Notes: generated by a model from the letters alone, not told the origin. Positions 32,307-42,029 are shown, counted from the first letter of the stretch. The stretch is 64,000 bases of DNA from Sphingomonas sp. (GCF_030145815.1 NZ_JAIXHL010000007.1:62001-126000); one strand, 5' to 3'. Numbers and translations are program-made.

Positions 32307-33716
32307 ATGTCGTTGTTCAAGGGTTTGAAGCCGATCGTCTATAACGGCCAGGAAGTCTGGCCGCTGGTAGAGGGCGGCAAGGGTGTCGCGGCGACCAACC
32401 ACGCCTCGGCAGGGGCCTGGGCCGCAGCAGGCGGTATCGGCACGGTCAGCGCGGTCAATGCCGACAGCTATGACGCCGAAGGCAAGATCATCCCCCAGAT
32501 CTACAAGGCGCTGACCCGCCGCGAACGCCATGAAGAACTGATCGCCTATGCGATCGAAGGCGCGGTGCAGCAGGTCAAGCGCGCGTTCGAAATCTCGGGC
32601 GGCAAGGGCGCGATCAACATCAACGTGCTGTGGGAAATGGGCGGCGCCCAGCGCATCCTGCACGGCGTGCTGGAACGGACCCGCGGCATGGTCGCCGGCG
32701 TCACCTGTGGCGCGGGCATGCCGTACAAGCTGTCGGAGATCACCGCGTCCTACGGCGTCAACTATCTCCCGATCGTCAGCTCCGGCCGCGCCTTCCGCGC
32801 GCTGTGGAAGCGTGCCTATTCCAAGGCGAGCGAGTGGCTGGCGGCGGTGGTCTATGAGGATCCATGGCTCGCCGGCGGGCATAACGGCCTGTCCAACGCC
32901 GAAGACCCGCGCGCGCCGCAGGACCCCTATCCGCGCGTCAAGGAATTGCGCGACGTGATGCGCGAAGGCGGCATTTCGGACGATGTGCCGATCGTGATGG
33001 CCGGCGGCGTCTGGTATCTGCGCGACTGGTCCGACTGGATCGACAATCCCGAACTCGGCACCATTGCCTTTCAGTTCGGCACCCGCCCGCTGCTGACTCA
33101 GGAATCGCCGATTCCCGCCGAGTGGAAGGCGAAGCTGATGGAGATCGAGGAGGGCGACGTCCTCCTCCACCGCTTCTCGCCGACCGGCTTCTATTCCTCG
33201 GCGGTCAAGAACCCGTTCCTGCGCAATCTCGAAGCGCGCTCGGAACGCCAGATCCCCTATTCGACCGAGCAGGCCGGCGACCACACCTTCCAGCTCGACG
33301 CCGGGGTGAAGGGCAAGAATTTCTGGGTGACGCGCAACGACCTGCTGCGCGCGCGCGAATGGGTTGGCCTCGGCTTCACCAACGCGCTCAAGACCCCCGA
33401 CAACACCCTCGTTTTCGTGACTCAGGAAGAACAGGGGATCATCCGCAAGGATCAGAAAGATTGCATGGGCTGTCTCAGCCAGTGCAGCTTCTCGAGCTGG
33501 GCGGACAGCGAGACCAACTCGACCGGCCGCCTCGCCGACCCGCGCAGCTTCTGCATCCAAAAGACGTTGCAGGACATCGCCCATGGCGGCCCGACCGACC
33601 AGAATCTGATGTTCGCCGGTCACGCCGCGTATAATTTCAAGCGCGACCCCTTCTACTCCAACGGCTTCGTGCCGACGGTGAAGCAGCTGGTCGACCGCAT
33701 CCTGACGGGGGACTGA
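32307..33716 (+). CDS. NAD(P)H-dependent flavin oxidoreductase (nitronate monooxygenase-like)
   Basis: A 469-aa FMN TIM-barrel protein of the 2-nitropropane dioxygenase/YrpB superfamily. The flavin-binding features are the VTCGAGMP, PIVSSGRAFRALW and IVMAGGVWYLRDW blocks. It is longer than usual and ends with a cysteine-rich patch (Cys386, Cys389, Cys393, Cys416) that could hold metal or an Fe-S cluster. GGAGG at 32302-32306 abuts the ATG; a TTG at 32313 has a better distance and may be used. Confidence 0.82.
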   Translation: MSLFKGLKPIVYNGQEVWPLVEGGKGVAATNHASAGAWAAAGGIGTVSAVNADSYDAEGKIIPQIYKALTRRERHEELIAYAIEGAVQQVKRAFEISGGKGAININVLWEMGGAQRILHGVLERTRGMVAGVTCGAGMPYKLSEITASYGVNYLPIVSSGRAFRALWKRAYSKASEWLAAVVYEDPWLAGGHNGLSNAEDPRAPQDPYPRVKELRDVMREGGISDDVPIVMAGGVWYLRDWSDWIDNPELGTIAFQFGTRPLLTQESPIPAEWKAKLMEIEEGDVLLHRFSPTGFYSSAVKNPFLRNLEARSERQIPYSTEQAGDHTFQLDAGVKGKNFWVTRNDLLRAREWVGLGFTNALKTPDNTLVFVTQEEQGIIRKDQKDCMGCLSQCSFSSWADSETNSTGRLADPRSFCIQKTLQDIAHGGPTDQNLMFAGHAAYNFKRDPFYSNGFVPTVKQLVDRILTGD

Positions 33717-33719
33717 GCC

Positions 33720-34082
33720 ATGCGGGCGCTCGCGACCGGCATCGCCCTGCTGGTTGCGGCGCCATTGATGGCGAGCGAGTTGCTCGCCCCCGCATTCATC
33801 GACTTCCCTGCCGGCTCGGCCGCGCTGACTGACCCGGCTCGGCTGCAGGTGCTGGGCGCAGTGAAGGCGACCGAGCGGCATCGCGGCGATATCAGCGCCT
33901 ATCTCTGCGCCCTCGGTCCGCCCGAACCACCGCAGCTCCGGGCAAAGCGGGTTGATGCTGTCCGCCGGATGCTGCGTCGTTATCAGATCACCAAGATCCA
34001 CGACGAGCCGAAGAAATGCGCTGCCATGCCGCAAGGCGACAAGCCGGGCGTCCTGATCACCTGGTGGCCGCAATGGCGCTGA
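33720..34082 (+). CDS. Small periplasmic protein
   Basis: A 120-aa exported protein (signal MRALATGIALLVAAPLMA) three bases after the flavin oxidoreductase stop, so it is probably cotranscribed. FPAGSAALTDPARLQVLGAVKATERHRGD resembles the first part of an OmpA-type C-domain, but the rest does not match clearly. Two Cys (CALGPPEP and KKCAAMP) may form a disulfide. Function unknown. Confidence 0.65.
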   Translation: MRALATGIALLVAAPLMASELLAPAFIDFPAGSAALTDPARLQVLGAVKATERHRGDISAYLCALGPPEPPQLRAKRVDAVRRMLRRYQITKIHDEPKKCAAMPQGDKPGVLITWWPQWR

Positions 34083-34142
34083 CTATTCCGACGTGAAGCA
34101 TCGCTTGTTCGCAACTGCGACATGCGTTTCTATGTTGGCCGC

Positions 34143-34838
34143 ATGAAGCGCGCCCTGATCGTCCGCCACGTGCCCTTCGAGGGAATTGCCGGGTTCCGAG
34201 AGCCGGTTGAGGCCGCGGGCTATGAGCTTGAGCGGATCGACGTCACCGATCCCGAATTTTCGCGGACCAACTTCAACACCCCCGACCTGCTGATCCTGAT
34301 GGGCGGCCCGATGGGGGTGTATGAGCGCGAGGAACACCCCTGGATCGATTGCGAGATCGACCGCTTGGCCAGCCGCATCTCGCTAGGCTTGCCGACCTTG
34401 GGGGTGTGCCTCGGCGCCCAGATGATCGCCGCGGCCATGGGCGAGCAGGTCCATGCCGGGCCGATCAAGGAAGTCGGCTTCGCCCCGGTGGCGCTGCATG
34501 ACACCGCCGCCCATTCGCCGCTGCGCCATGTCGCCGATGTGCCGGTGCTGCACTGGCATGGCGACACGTTTCCGCTGCCGGAGGGGGGCGAGCTGCTCGC
34601 TTCGACCGACGCCTATCGCCATCAGGCGTTTCGCCGCGGTCCGGAGATCCTCGCGCTGCAATTCCACGCCGAAATGGGCCAGGACCCGCGCTTCGAACAG
34701 TGGCTGGAGGGTTCGGACGATTATGTCGCCGAGGCTGGCCTGACCATCGCCGAGCTGCGCGCCCAGCACGACCGCCACGGTGCGGACGCCGTCGCTGCAG
34801 GCCGGGCAATGATCGCCGAGTGGCTGCGGGGGCTTTAA
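34143..34838 (+). CDS. Class I glutamine amidotransferase-like protein
   Basis: A 231-aa stand-alone GATase domain similar to GuaA-type amidotransferases. The nucleophile elbow is GVCLGAQM and the catalytic His/Glu motif is LQFHAEM. No synthetase domain is attached, so the ammonia acceptor is unknown; some relatives are gamma-glutamyl hydrolases. An ATG at 34122 (7 codons upstream) is the alternative start. It ends 4 bases into the convergent aldehyde dehydrogenase gene. Confidence 0.85.
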   Translation: MKRALIVRHVPFEGIAGFREPVEAAGYELERIDVTDPEFSRTNFNTPDLLILMGGPMGVYEREEHPWIDCEIDRLASRISLGLPTLGVCLGAQMIAAAMGEQVHAGPIKEVGFAPVALHDTAAHSPLRHVADVPVLHWHGDTFPLPEGGELLASTDAYRHQAFRRGPEILALQFHAEMGQDPRFEQWLEGSDDYVAEAGLTIAELRAQHDRHGADAVAAGRAMIAEWLRGL

Positions 34839-36241
34839 CCGATCTGCCGCTTGATCGCCGTATCGGTCGCCTTGCCATAAGGCGGCTTCAGCCCGCCCAG
34901 CTTGGCGACATCGAGCTTCGATTGTTTGAATACCGACTTGGCGTGGCTGAAGGTACGGAAGCCCGGCTCGCCATGATAGGCGCCCATGCCCGACGGCCCG
35001 ATCCCGCCGAACGGCAACTCCTCCATCGAGACATGGAAGATCGTGTCGTCCAGGCTGACCCCGCCCGAAATCGTTCGGTCGAGCACCCGGCGACGTTCGC
35101 CCTCATCGCTGCCGAAATAGTAAAGCGCCAGCGGTCGGTCGCGGCGGTTCACCTCGGCAATCGCACCGTCGATGCTGTCATATTTGCGGACGGGGAGGAT
35201 CGGGCCGAAAATCTCCTCCTGCATCACGATCATGTCGTCGGTCGGGTTGCGGACGATGTGCAGCGGCAGCTTGCGGCTGTTCGACGCCGCGAAATCTTCG
35301 TTCGCCGGATTGATCGCGATGACCTCCGCCCCCTTGGCACGCGCATCGTCGAGCGCGGCAGTCAGGCGCTCGAAATGCCGGTCGTTGACGATCGCGGTAT
35401 AGTCGGGGTTGGACAGCAACGTCGGATACATAGCGGATGCCGCCGCGACGATGCCGTCGACCGCCGCCGCCTCCTGCTCCGCCGCGACCATCAGATAGTC
35501 CGGCGCGATGCAGATCTGTCCCGCGTTCAGCATCTTGCCCATCGCCACCCGTTCGGTCGCCTGCGCCAGATTGGCCGAGCGGCCCAGGATCGCGGGCGAC
35601 TTGCCGCCCAGCTCCAGCGTCACCGGCGTGAGATTATCCGCAGCGGCATGGAGGATGTGGCGACCGACCGCAGTCGCGCCGGTGAAGATCAGATGGTCGA
35701 ACGGCAGGGACGCGAATGCCTTGCCGACATCCGGCCCGCCGCTGACGAACGCCAGTTCGGTCGGGTCGAAATATTTGGGAGCCAGTTCCTCGAACAAAGC
35801 GGCGGTGACGGGGGTGAATTCGCTTGTCTTCACCATCGCGCGGTTGCCGGCCGCGAAGACCCCGGCGAGAGGGCTCATCACCAGATTGACCGGGAAATTC
35901 CACGGCGAGATGATCCCGACGACGCCCTTGGGCTGATACTCCACCCACGCCTTCGCGCCGAGCAGCCCTAGCGGGAACATCACCGGCTTTTTCTCGCGCC
36001 GCGCCCAGCGGTCGAGCGATTTGCGCGCATGTTCGAGCGGAGAGACCGATGCCGCGATGTCGGTGATCATCGATTGCTGGCGGCTGCGATGGCCGAAATC
36101 CTCGCTCAGCGCGTCGCAGAAGCGCTCCGCATTGTCGCGGATCATCGCGGCGGCGCGCTTCAACCGATCCTTGCGCACGTCCAGCCCGACCGGCAGCTCC
36201 GCCATGAACGCCGCCCGCTGGGCCTCGAGAATCTCGCGCAT
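34835..36241 (-). CDS. Coniferyl-type aldehyde dehydrogenase
   Basis: A 468-aa NAD-dependent aldehyde dehydrogenase of the CalB/coniferyl and fatty-aldehyde (FALDH-like) branch. Motifs: VGIISPWNFPVNLVMSPL, FTGATAVGRHI, catalytic Glu in TLELGGKSPAIL and catalytic Cys in AGQICIAPDY; the C-terminus has the GPSGMGAYHGEPGFRTFSH family signature. GGAGTG lies upstream of ATG 36241. Substrate range is by resemblance. Confidence 0.85.
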   Translation of the reverse strand: MREILEAQRAAFMAELPVGLDVRKDRLKRAAAMIRDNAERFCDALSEDFGHRSRQQSMITDIAASVSPLEHARKSLDRWARREKKPVMFPLGLLGAKAWVEYQPKGVVGIISPWNFPVNLVMSPLAGVFAAGNRAMVKTSEFTPVTAALFEELAPKYFDPTELAFVSGGPDVGKAFASLPFDHLIFTGATAVGRHILHAAADNLTPVTLELGGKSPAILGRSANLAQATERVAMGKMLNAGQICIAPDYLMVAAEQEAAAVDGIVAAASAMYPTLLSNPDYTAIVNDRHFERLTAALDDARAKGAEVIAINPANEDFAASNSRKLPLHIVRNPTDDMIVMQEEIFGPILPVRKYDSIDGAIAEVNRRDRPLALYYFGSDEGERRRVLDRTISGGVSLDDTIFHVSMEELPFGGIGPSGMGAYHGEPGFRTFSHAKSVFKQSKLDVAKLGGLKPPYGKATDTAIKRQIG

Positions 36242-36243
36242 CG

Positions 36244-36987
36244 TCACACTCCAACCGAATAGAGCCACGCCGGGAATGCGGCGATGGCAAGCAATGTGCC
36301 GAGTGGAAGCCGACTCGTCATCCCGATTTCGCGTCCCGACAGCTTCAGCCCCAACGCGACGGCAAGCCCGGTGACGCTCGCGCCCAGCAAAACGGGCGCG
36401 AGCATCGATGCGCCCAGCCACAGGCCGATTGCCCCGAACAGCTTGGGATCACCCCCGCCCAGCCCCTCGCGCTTGCGGATATGGCGATAGGTGAAGGCGA
36501 CCAGATAGAGGAGGCCGAAGCCGATCAGCGCCCCGAGGATGCGGTCGATCCAGCCGGGCTCAAAAAAGATGCCGTCGATAATGCCCGTCACGGCAAGCCC
36601 TCCGGTCAGCACATTGGGCAGCCAGAAGGCGGCGAGGTCGAGGGCGGCCAGCGCCAGCAGCAGCCAGCCGAACACCGCGCCCGCGACGCCCTCCCATCCC
36701 GGCGCGACCAGCCCTGCGGCAACGCCAATCGCCAGCCCCGCAATTTCGGTGGCGGGGTGGGCGAGGTGGATGGCCTTGCCGCACGCCCGACAACGGCCGC
36801 GCTGGAGGACGAAGCTGAACAGCGGGATCAATTCATACGCCGCCAGCGCCTTGTCGCACCCGTCGCACGCCGAGCGCCCCTGCAACGCGCTGCGCCCCTG
36901 CGGCCAGCGGATCGCAACGGTGGCGATGAAGCTGCCGAACACCGCGCCAAGGATGCCGAGCAGGATCGGCCAGTAAAGGTCAGCCAT
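36244..36987 (-). CDS. pilD: Prepilin peptidase (leader peptidase / N-methyltransferase)
   Basis: A 247-aa multi-pass aspartyl peptidase that cleaves type IV pilin or type II secretion pseudopilin leaders. The cytoplasmic zinc site uses Cys41/44 (CDGC) and Cys66/69 (CRAC). The catalytic aspartates are Asp117 (ALDLAAFWLP) and Asp180 (GGGDPKLFGAIG). It overlaps the upstream small membrane gene by 8 bases. No pilin or T2SS genes are in the window. Confidence 0.9.
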   Translation of the reverse strand: MADLYWPILLGILGAVFGSFIATVAIRWPQGRSALQGRSACDGCDKALAAYELIPLFSFVLQRGRCRACGKAIHLAHPATEIAGLAIGVAAGLVAPGWEGVAGAVFGWLLLALAALDLAAFWLPNVLTGGLAVTGIIDGIFFEPGWIDRILGALIGFGLLYLVAFTYRHIRKREGLGGGDPKLFGAIGLWLGASMLAPVLLGASVTGLAVALGLKLSGREIGMTSRLPLGTLLAIAAFPAWLYSVGV

Positions 36988-37234
36988 CGACCGGCTTCTT
37001 GCGGATCAGGTAGCGATAAACCCCAAAAATGTTGATCCCGAACAGCACGAGGTTCTGTGAAAGCAGCGCGGATTCGCCATCGATCAGCGCCCCGCTGATC
37101 CACGCGATGCTCGACGCGACGAACAGCGCAAAGCCCCATCCGGTCACGCGGCGGCCATTGTCGAGGCTGACCATGAACGCGGCGATGATCCCGCTGATCG
37201 AGGCGAACCATTTGAGGATATCGAGCAGTTCCAT
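36980..37234 (-). CDS. Small inner-membrane protein (CBU_0592/YgjV-like)
   Basis: An 84-aa protein with three probable helices (LKWFASISGIIAAFMVSLD, WGFALFVASSIAWISGALI, LLSQNLVLFGINIFGVYRYL). This layout matches small membrane proteins of the YgjV/CBU_0592 type. GGGAG precedes ATG 37234. It is cotranscribed with pilD; function unknown. Confidence 0.7.
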   Translation of the reverse strand: MELLDILKWFASISGIIAAFMVSLDNGRRVTGWGFALFVASSIAWISGALIDGESALLSQNLVLFGINIFGVYRYLIRKKPVDG

Positions 37235-37306
37235 CGTCGCTCCCTTTTGCATTTGTGGGGGCGCAAGCCTAGATCGCCCGCAATGCAAACTCCCGGAGAG
37301 GCCAAC

Positions 37307-38494
37307 ATGTCCACCGATCCCGTCGTCATCGTCTCTTATGCCCGCACCCCTATGGGCAGCATGCAGGGCGCGCTGGCCGATGTGACCGCAACCGAGCTGG
37401 GCGCGACGGCAGTCGGCGCCGCTGTCGAGCGTGCCGGGCTGAAGGGTGAGGCGATAGAGCGCATCTATATGGGCTGCGTGCTGCCCGCGGGCCTCGGCCA
37501 GGCCCCCGCGCGGCAGGCCGCGATCCGCGCCGGCCTGCCGCAGCATATCGAGGCGACGACGGTCAACAAGATGTGCGGATCGGGGATGCAGGCCGCGATC
37601 ATGGCGTCGGACGCACTGGCGGCGGGATCGGCCGACCTGATCATCGCGGGCGGGCTGGAGAGCATGACCAACGCGCCCTATCTGTCGCTCAAGCACCGCA
37701 ACGGCGCGCGCATCGGGCATGACCGGCTGTACGACCATATGTTCCTCGATGGCCTCGAGGACGCGTATGAACCCGGCCGTGCGATGGGCACCTATGCCGA
37801 AGAGATCGCGACCGAATATCAGTTCACGCGTGAGGCGCAGGACGATTATGCCATCGCCAGCCTGACCCGCGCACAAAAGGCGCAGCGCTCTGGCGGGTTT
37901 GACCGCGAGATCGTGCCGGTCGAGGTGAAGACGCGCAAGGGCGTGGTCACCGTCGCGATCGACGAACAGCCCGCCAAGGGCGACCCCGCCAAGATCCCGA
38001 CGCTCAAGCCCGCCTTCGCCAAGGATGGCACGGTGACCGCGGCCAATGCCTCGTCGATCTCCGACGGCGCGGCGGCTTTGGTGATGACCCGCGCGTCGGT
38101 GGCGGAGCGGCTGGGCCTCACCCCGGTCGCGCGGCTGGTGGCGCATGCGGGGCACGCTCATGCGCCCGCGCGCTTCACCACCGCCCCGGTCTTCGCGATG
38201 CAGAAGGCGTTGGCCAAGGCGGGCTGGGGCGTCGGCGATGTCGAGCTGTTCGAGGTGAATGAGGCGTTCGCGGTGGTCGCGATGATCGCGATGCGCGACC
38301 TTTCGATCCCGCACGACATCCTCAACATCAATGGCGGCGCGTGCGCGATGGGCCACCCCATCGGAGCGAGCGGCGCGCGGATCATGGCGACGCTGATCGC
38401 CGCGCTCCAGAATAACGGGCAGAAGCGCGGGATGGCATCGTTGTGCATCGGCGGGGGCGAGGCCACGGCGGTGGCGCTGGAACTGATCGACTGA
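37307..38494 (+). CDS. Acetyl-CoA C-acetyltransferase (thiolase)
   Basis: A 395-aa thiolase II joining or splitting acetoacetyl-CoA (PHB synthesis, ketone or fatty-acid breakdown). The catalytic Cys is in TVNKMCGSGMQ, the His is in LFEVNEAFAV, and the second Cys is in NINGGACAMGHPIGASGAR. GGAGAGG lies 6 bases upstream of ATG 37307. Divergent from the small membrane gene. Confidence 0.92.
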   Translation: MSTDPVVIVSYARTPMGSMQGALADVTATELGATAVGAAVERAGLKGEAIERIYMGCVLPAGLGQAPARQAAIRAGLPQHIEATTVNKMCGSGMQAAIMASDALAAGSADLIIAGGLESMTNAPYLSLKHRNGARIGHDRLYDHMFLDGLEDAYEPGRAMGTYAEEIATEYQFTREAQDDYAIASLTRAQKAQRSGGFDREIVPVEVKTRKGVVTVAIDEQPAKGDPAKIPTLKPAFAKDGTVTAANASSISDGAAALVMTRASVAERLGLTPVARLVAHAGHAHAPARFTTAPVFAMQKALAKAGWGVGDVELFEVNEAFAVVAMIAMRDLSIPHDILNINGGACAMGHPIGASGARIMATLIAALQNNGQKRGMASLCIGGGEATAVALELID

Positions 38495-38520
38495 TCGCTT
38501 TCGCGACGGCGCGTGGGTCG

Positions 38521-40491
38521 TCAAACGGCGCGGCGTTCCTGTTCCTCGGCAAGCCCGCGCGAGCGGTCGAGCAGGGCCAGCGCCCCCGCTTGGCTGACCG
38601 CGCGGCCGAAGAAATAGCCCTGGCCCTCGGCACATCCGATTTCCTTGAGAATGGAAAGGACGCCGGCACTCTCGACGCCCTCAGCCACCACCGACAGGCC
38701 GAGGTTGAAGGCGAGGTGGATGATCGACACCGCCATGCGATGCGCTTCGGGATCCTGCTCGATCCCGGTGATGAACGACCGGTCGATCTTCACATTATCG
38801 AACGGCAGGATGCGCAGGTGCTGGATCGACGAATAGCCGGTGCCGAAATCGTCCAGCGCGAGCAGCACGCCCTGGTTCTTGAGACTCTCGACAACCGACT
38901 TGGCGTGCGCGGGCTCGGCGATCAGGGCATTCTCGGTAATTTCCAGCTTCAACCGTCGCGCCGGTAGTCCGGCCTGGGTCAGCACCCGCAGGATTTTTTC
39001 GCTGAGCCACCTGTCTTTGAGCTGGGTCGGCGACACGTTGATCGACAGGGTCAGGCCCGGCCCCCACGCCGTCGCGTCGACACAAGCCTGTTCGAGCAGG
39101 TTGAGCATCAGCTCGCCGACCAGACCGCATTCCTCGGCGATGGGGATGAACTCGCACGGCCCGACATCGCTGCCATCGTCCCGCTCCCACCGCGCGAGCA
39201 TTTCGAACCCGGTAACGTCGCCGGACTCCAGATGGACGATCGGCTGGTAATAGGGGCGGAAGGCACCCTGAGTGAGATCGCGGCGAAATTCCTGCTCAAG
39301 CACCGAACGGCGGACGATCTGCGCATCCATGGCGCGTTCGAACATGCGATATTGCGATCGGCCGGACGCCTTGGCCTGATACAGGGCAATGTCGGCGCGA
39401 CGCATCAGCGTTTCACTGTCGGTCGCGTCGCTCGGATAGAGCGATATGCCGATGCTGCCCCCGATATGATGGACGAGGCCATCGATCCAGAAGGGCGTGG
39501 CAAGCCTGCTGACGATGCGCTGTGCCGTGACCTCGACCAGATCGGACTGCGCGCGATCAAGGTCCAGCGTGATCGCGAACTCGTCCCCGCCAAGCCGATA
39601 GGCAGTGCCGGTCCCGTCGACGATCTCGGTCAGGCACTCCGCCACGCGTTGCAGCAATTCGTCGCCGGCATGGTGGCCATGGACGTCATTCACCGCCTTG
39701 AAATGGTCGAGATCGAGCACCAGCAGCGCAACGGCACGTTCCGGGGCGAGGAAGCGCAAGCCAGCGAGATTCTCGCTGAGCGCGCGGCGGTTGGGAAGCT
39801 CGGTCAGCACGTCCTGATAGGCCAGCTGCTGTGCCCGACGCTCTGCCGACTGCGCGCGTGCCTGCTCGGCCAGCATTTCAGAGCGCGAACTGAGCATGTC
39901 GATATAGCCGTCGTGATAGCTCGACAGCATCTTGGCGATCAGCGCCGCGACCAGAATGAAGTTCACCCCGATCCCGAACAGATACCAGTCGTGCGACAGC
40001 AGGAGGCGGGCCGTGACCGGCGCAGCGCCGAGCAGGAGGACGAGGCGCGCAGCCGCCGGCAGCGCCTGGAGGCAGTAGCAGCATCCGATCGCGCCGACGA
40101 AGATGTAGAGTGCGATCGAAAAGACTTGGGCGGGGGTCGCGAAGTTCATGAGCACGAAACCCCAGCCGCCGAACGCAGCGCTGAGGATCGCTGCGACCAC
40201 AACGGTCCCGCGTAGATACCGGCGGATGCTGGCAGTCTCTGGAGTGGTATCCGGTCGCCGCATCCACATCAGCGCCCGAATGCTCGCCATCCCGGTCAGG
40301 ATCATCGGCGCGCCGATGCTGAGCGCGAGCGGAACGTCGTGGAAGGTCGCGGCTGCAAGAAATGCGGCATCGACGATCATCAGCGCATACATCAGCGGAA
40401 CCTGGCTGCGCAGCGCGCGATATTGGGCCGTAACGAGCTCGGCGGAACTCCCGATCGCCCACAATCCGTTCATGATGCGCAACAAACTCAT
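38521..40491 (-). CDS. Membrane GGDEF-EAL protein
   Basis: A 656-aa c-di-GMP signalling protein. The N-terminal half (residues about 30-190) has five or six membrane helices, followed by a coiled linker and a GGDEF domain (LTELPNRRALSENL; RLGGDEFAITL intact). The EAL domain keeps NVSPTQL, LEITENAL, DDFGTGYSS, VKIDRSFI and AEGVES, but the EAL signature reads Glu-Met-Leu (GFEMLARW). E-x-L variants may be active. Its 3' end is 26 bases from the thiolase gene. Confidence 0.9.
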   Translation of the reverse strand: MSLLRIMNGLWAIGSSAELVTAQYRALRSQVPLMYALMIVDAAFLAAATFHDVPLALSIGAPMILTGMASIRALMWMRRPDTTPETASIRRYLRGTVVVAAILSAAFGGWGFVLMNFATPAQVFSIALYIFVGAIGCCYCLQALPAAARLVLLLGAAPVTARLLLSHDWYLFGIGVNFILVAALIAKMLSSYHDGYIDMLSSRSEMLAEQARAQSAERRAQQLAYQDVLTELPNRRALSENLAGLRFLAPERAVALLVLDLDHFKAVNDVHGHHAGDELLQRVAECLTEIVDGTGTAYRLGGDEFAITLDLDRAQSDLVEVTAQRIVSRLATPFWIDGLVHHIGGSIGISLYPSDATDSETLMRRADIALYQAKASGRSQYRMFERAMDAQIVRRSVLEQEFRRDLTQGAFRPYYQPIVHLESGDVTGFEMLARWERDDGSDVGPCEFIPIAEECGLVGELMLNLLEQACVDATAWGPGLTLSINVSPTQLKDRWLSEKILRVLTQAGLPARRLKLEITENALIAEPAHAKSVVESLKNQGVLLALDDFGTGYSSIQHLRILPFDNVKIDRSFITGIEQDPEAHRMAVSIIHLAFNLGLSVVAEGVESAGVLSILKEIGCAEGQGYFFGRAVSQAGALALLDRSRGLAEEQERRAV

Positions 40492-40726
40492 CCGGTGGCC
40501 CGCTTTGCCTCACTCATCAAACTGGGCCGCGACGCGACCGGATGGAACGCCCAGCCGATCACAGATGGCTGGAACTTCTCATTCTAGCGGAAAGCCAATG
40601 AAAGCGGGTGGTGCGGGCCGTGAATTTGGCGTGACGTCGCCTTGCGCGACACATGGAGCGGCCGCGTAGCCCGTTGCAGCCATGCTGACAGGATGCCCGC
40701 GATCGGGACTGGCGCTATCGGAAAAT

Positions 40727-40800
40727 TGGATGCCCCGTGTGGATTCGAACCACAATTAACGGAGTCAGAGTCCGTGGTCTTACCATTAGACGACAGGGCA
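40727..40800 (-). tRNA. tRNA-Gln(CUG)
   Basis: 74 bases with encoded 3' CCA. The reverse strand reads TGCCCTG acceptor (pairs with CGGGGCA), D arm with TCTAATGGTAAGA, anticodon stem ACGGA/TCCGT with loop CTCTGAC (anticodon CTG, read as CUG = Gln), and the T arm GTGGTTCGAATCCAC. The 235 bases up to the GGDEF-EAL gene show no other gene. Confidence 0.95.
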
Positions 40801-40958
40801 TCGCGCTTGGAGCGCGCGCATCTATGCGGGGTTGGCGTCCGGGTCAATAGGGTAACGATGCGGATGCGCTCGGCCCGCCGCTTGCTTGCCCCAAGTCCTT
40901 GCGCTAGCTTGGCTACCAAGCACCGGCGGCCCGGTTCGGCCGTGACGGAAGAACATAA

Positions 40959-42029
40959 GTGAGTAGTTGCATGGGGGATGGCTCCGCCAGGATGCCGCGC
41001 CCGCCGGCGAAGAAACCGGCCCGCCCGGCCCCTGAAATTGTCCCGAATGCGGGGCGTGCGCGCTGGCCCGAGGCGCGCCATTATGCCGCGCTGGATCTTG
41101 GCACCAATAATTGTCGTTTGCTGATCGCCCGCCCGACCGGCGGCGGCTTCACCGTCGTTGACGCGTTTTCGCGGATCGTGCGGCTGGGCGAGGGGCTGGC
41201 ATCGAGCGGGCGGCTGTCCGACGCGGCGATCGAGCGGACGATCGCGGCGCTGCGCATCTGCGCTGACAAGCTGCGTCGCCGCAATGTAGCACTGTCGCGC
41301 TCGGTCGCGACCGAGGCGTGCCGTCAGGCGGCGAACGGGCCGGAGTTCATCCAGCGCGTCTATCGCGAAACGGGAATCGTGCTCGACATCATCACCGCGG
41401 AAGAAGAGGCGCGGTTGGCGGTGCTCGGCTGCCACGCGCTGCTGGAGCCGGGCGATGGTCCGGCGTTGGTGTTCGACATTGGCGGGGGATCGACCGAACT
41501 GGTGCTGGTCGATTCCGCCGGGGTGCATCCACGCATCCTCGACTGGCACAGCGCCCCATGGGGTGTGGTTTCGCTGACCGAGGCACGCGGGATTACGGGC
41601 GACCATGACGCGGAGACGCGTGCCGCGTCCTACGCCCGCATGCGCGCAGCGGTGGAGGAGGCGTTCGCCCCCTTTGTCGCCCGGCTGCCGACGGTGCGCG
41701 GGACGCCCCGGCTGCTCGGCACCAGTGGCACGGTGACCACGCTGGCCAGCGTGCATCTTGGCCTGCCATCCTATGATCGCAACGCGGTGGATGGCCTGAT
41801 CGTGCCGGCCACCTCGATGCGTGCGGTGAGCCGGCGCATCGCCGAACTTGACCTTGCGGGTCGGTCGGCAATCCCGTGTATCGGTGCGGAGCGCGCCGAT
41901 CTGGTAGTCGCGGGCTGCGCGATATTGGAGACAATCATGGACATCTGGCCCGCCGAACGGCTCGGCATCGCCGATCGCGGCATTCGCGAAGGCATCCTGC
42001 GCCGCCTGATCGACGGACGCACATTGTGA
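40959..42029 (+). CDS. ppx: Ppx/GppA exopolyphosphatase family protein
   Basis: A 356-aa actin-fold phosphatase acting on polyphosphate or pppGpp. Motifs: YAALDLGTNNCRLLIA (phosphate 1), SVATEACRQAANG, and VFDIGGGSTELVLV (phosphate 2). Starts at GTG 40959 (with GGAAGA six bases upstream) or ATG 40971. The first 35 residues are a Pro/Ala/Lys extension. It is joined to rlmE by a GTGA overlap. Confidence 0.88.
   Translation: MSSCMGDGSARMPRPPAKKPARPAPEIVPNAGRARWPEARHYAALDLGTNNCRLLIARPTGGGFTVVDAFSRIVRLGEGLASSGRLSDAAIERTIAALRICADKLRRRNVALSRSVATEACRQAANGPEFIQRVYRETGIVLDIITAEEEARLAVLGCHALLEPGDGPALVFDIGGGSTELVLVDSAGVHPRILDWHSAPWGVVSLTEARGITGDHDAETRAASYARMRAAVEEAFAPFVARLPTVRGTPRLLGTSGTVTTLASVHLGLPSYDRNAVDGLIVPATSMRAVSRRIAELDLAGRSAIPCIGAERADLVVAGCAILETIMDIWPAERLGIADRGIREGILRRLIDGRTL

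Noticed and set aside
32211..34073. 620-codon frame antisense to the flavin oxidoreductase
   Set aside because: No start signal or domain; the sense gene has clear conserved blocks.
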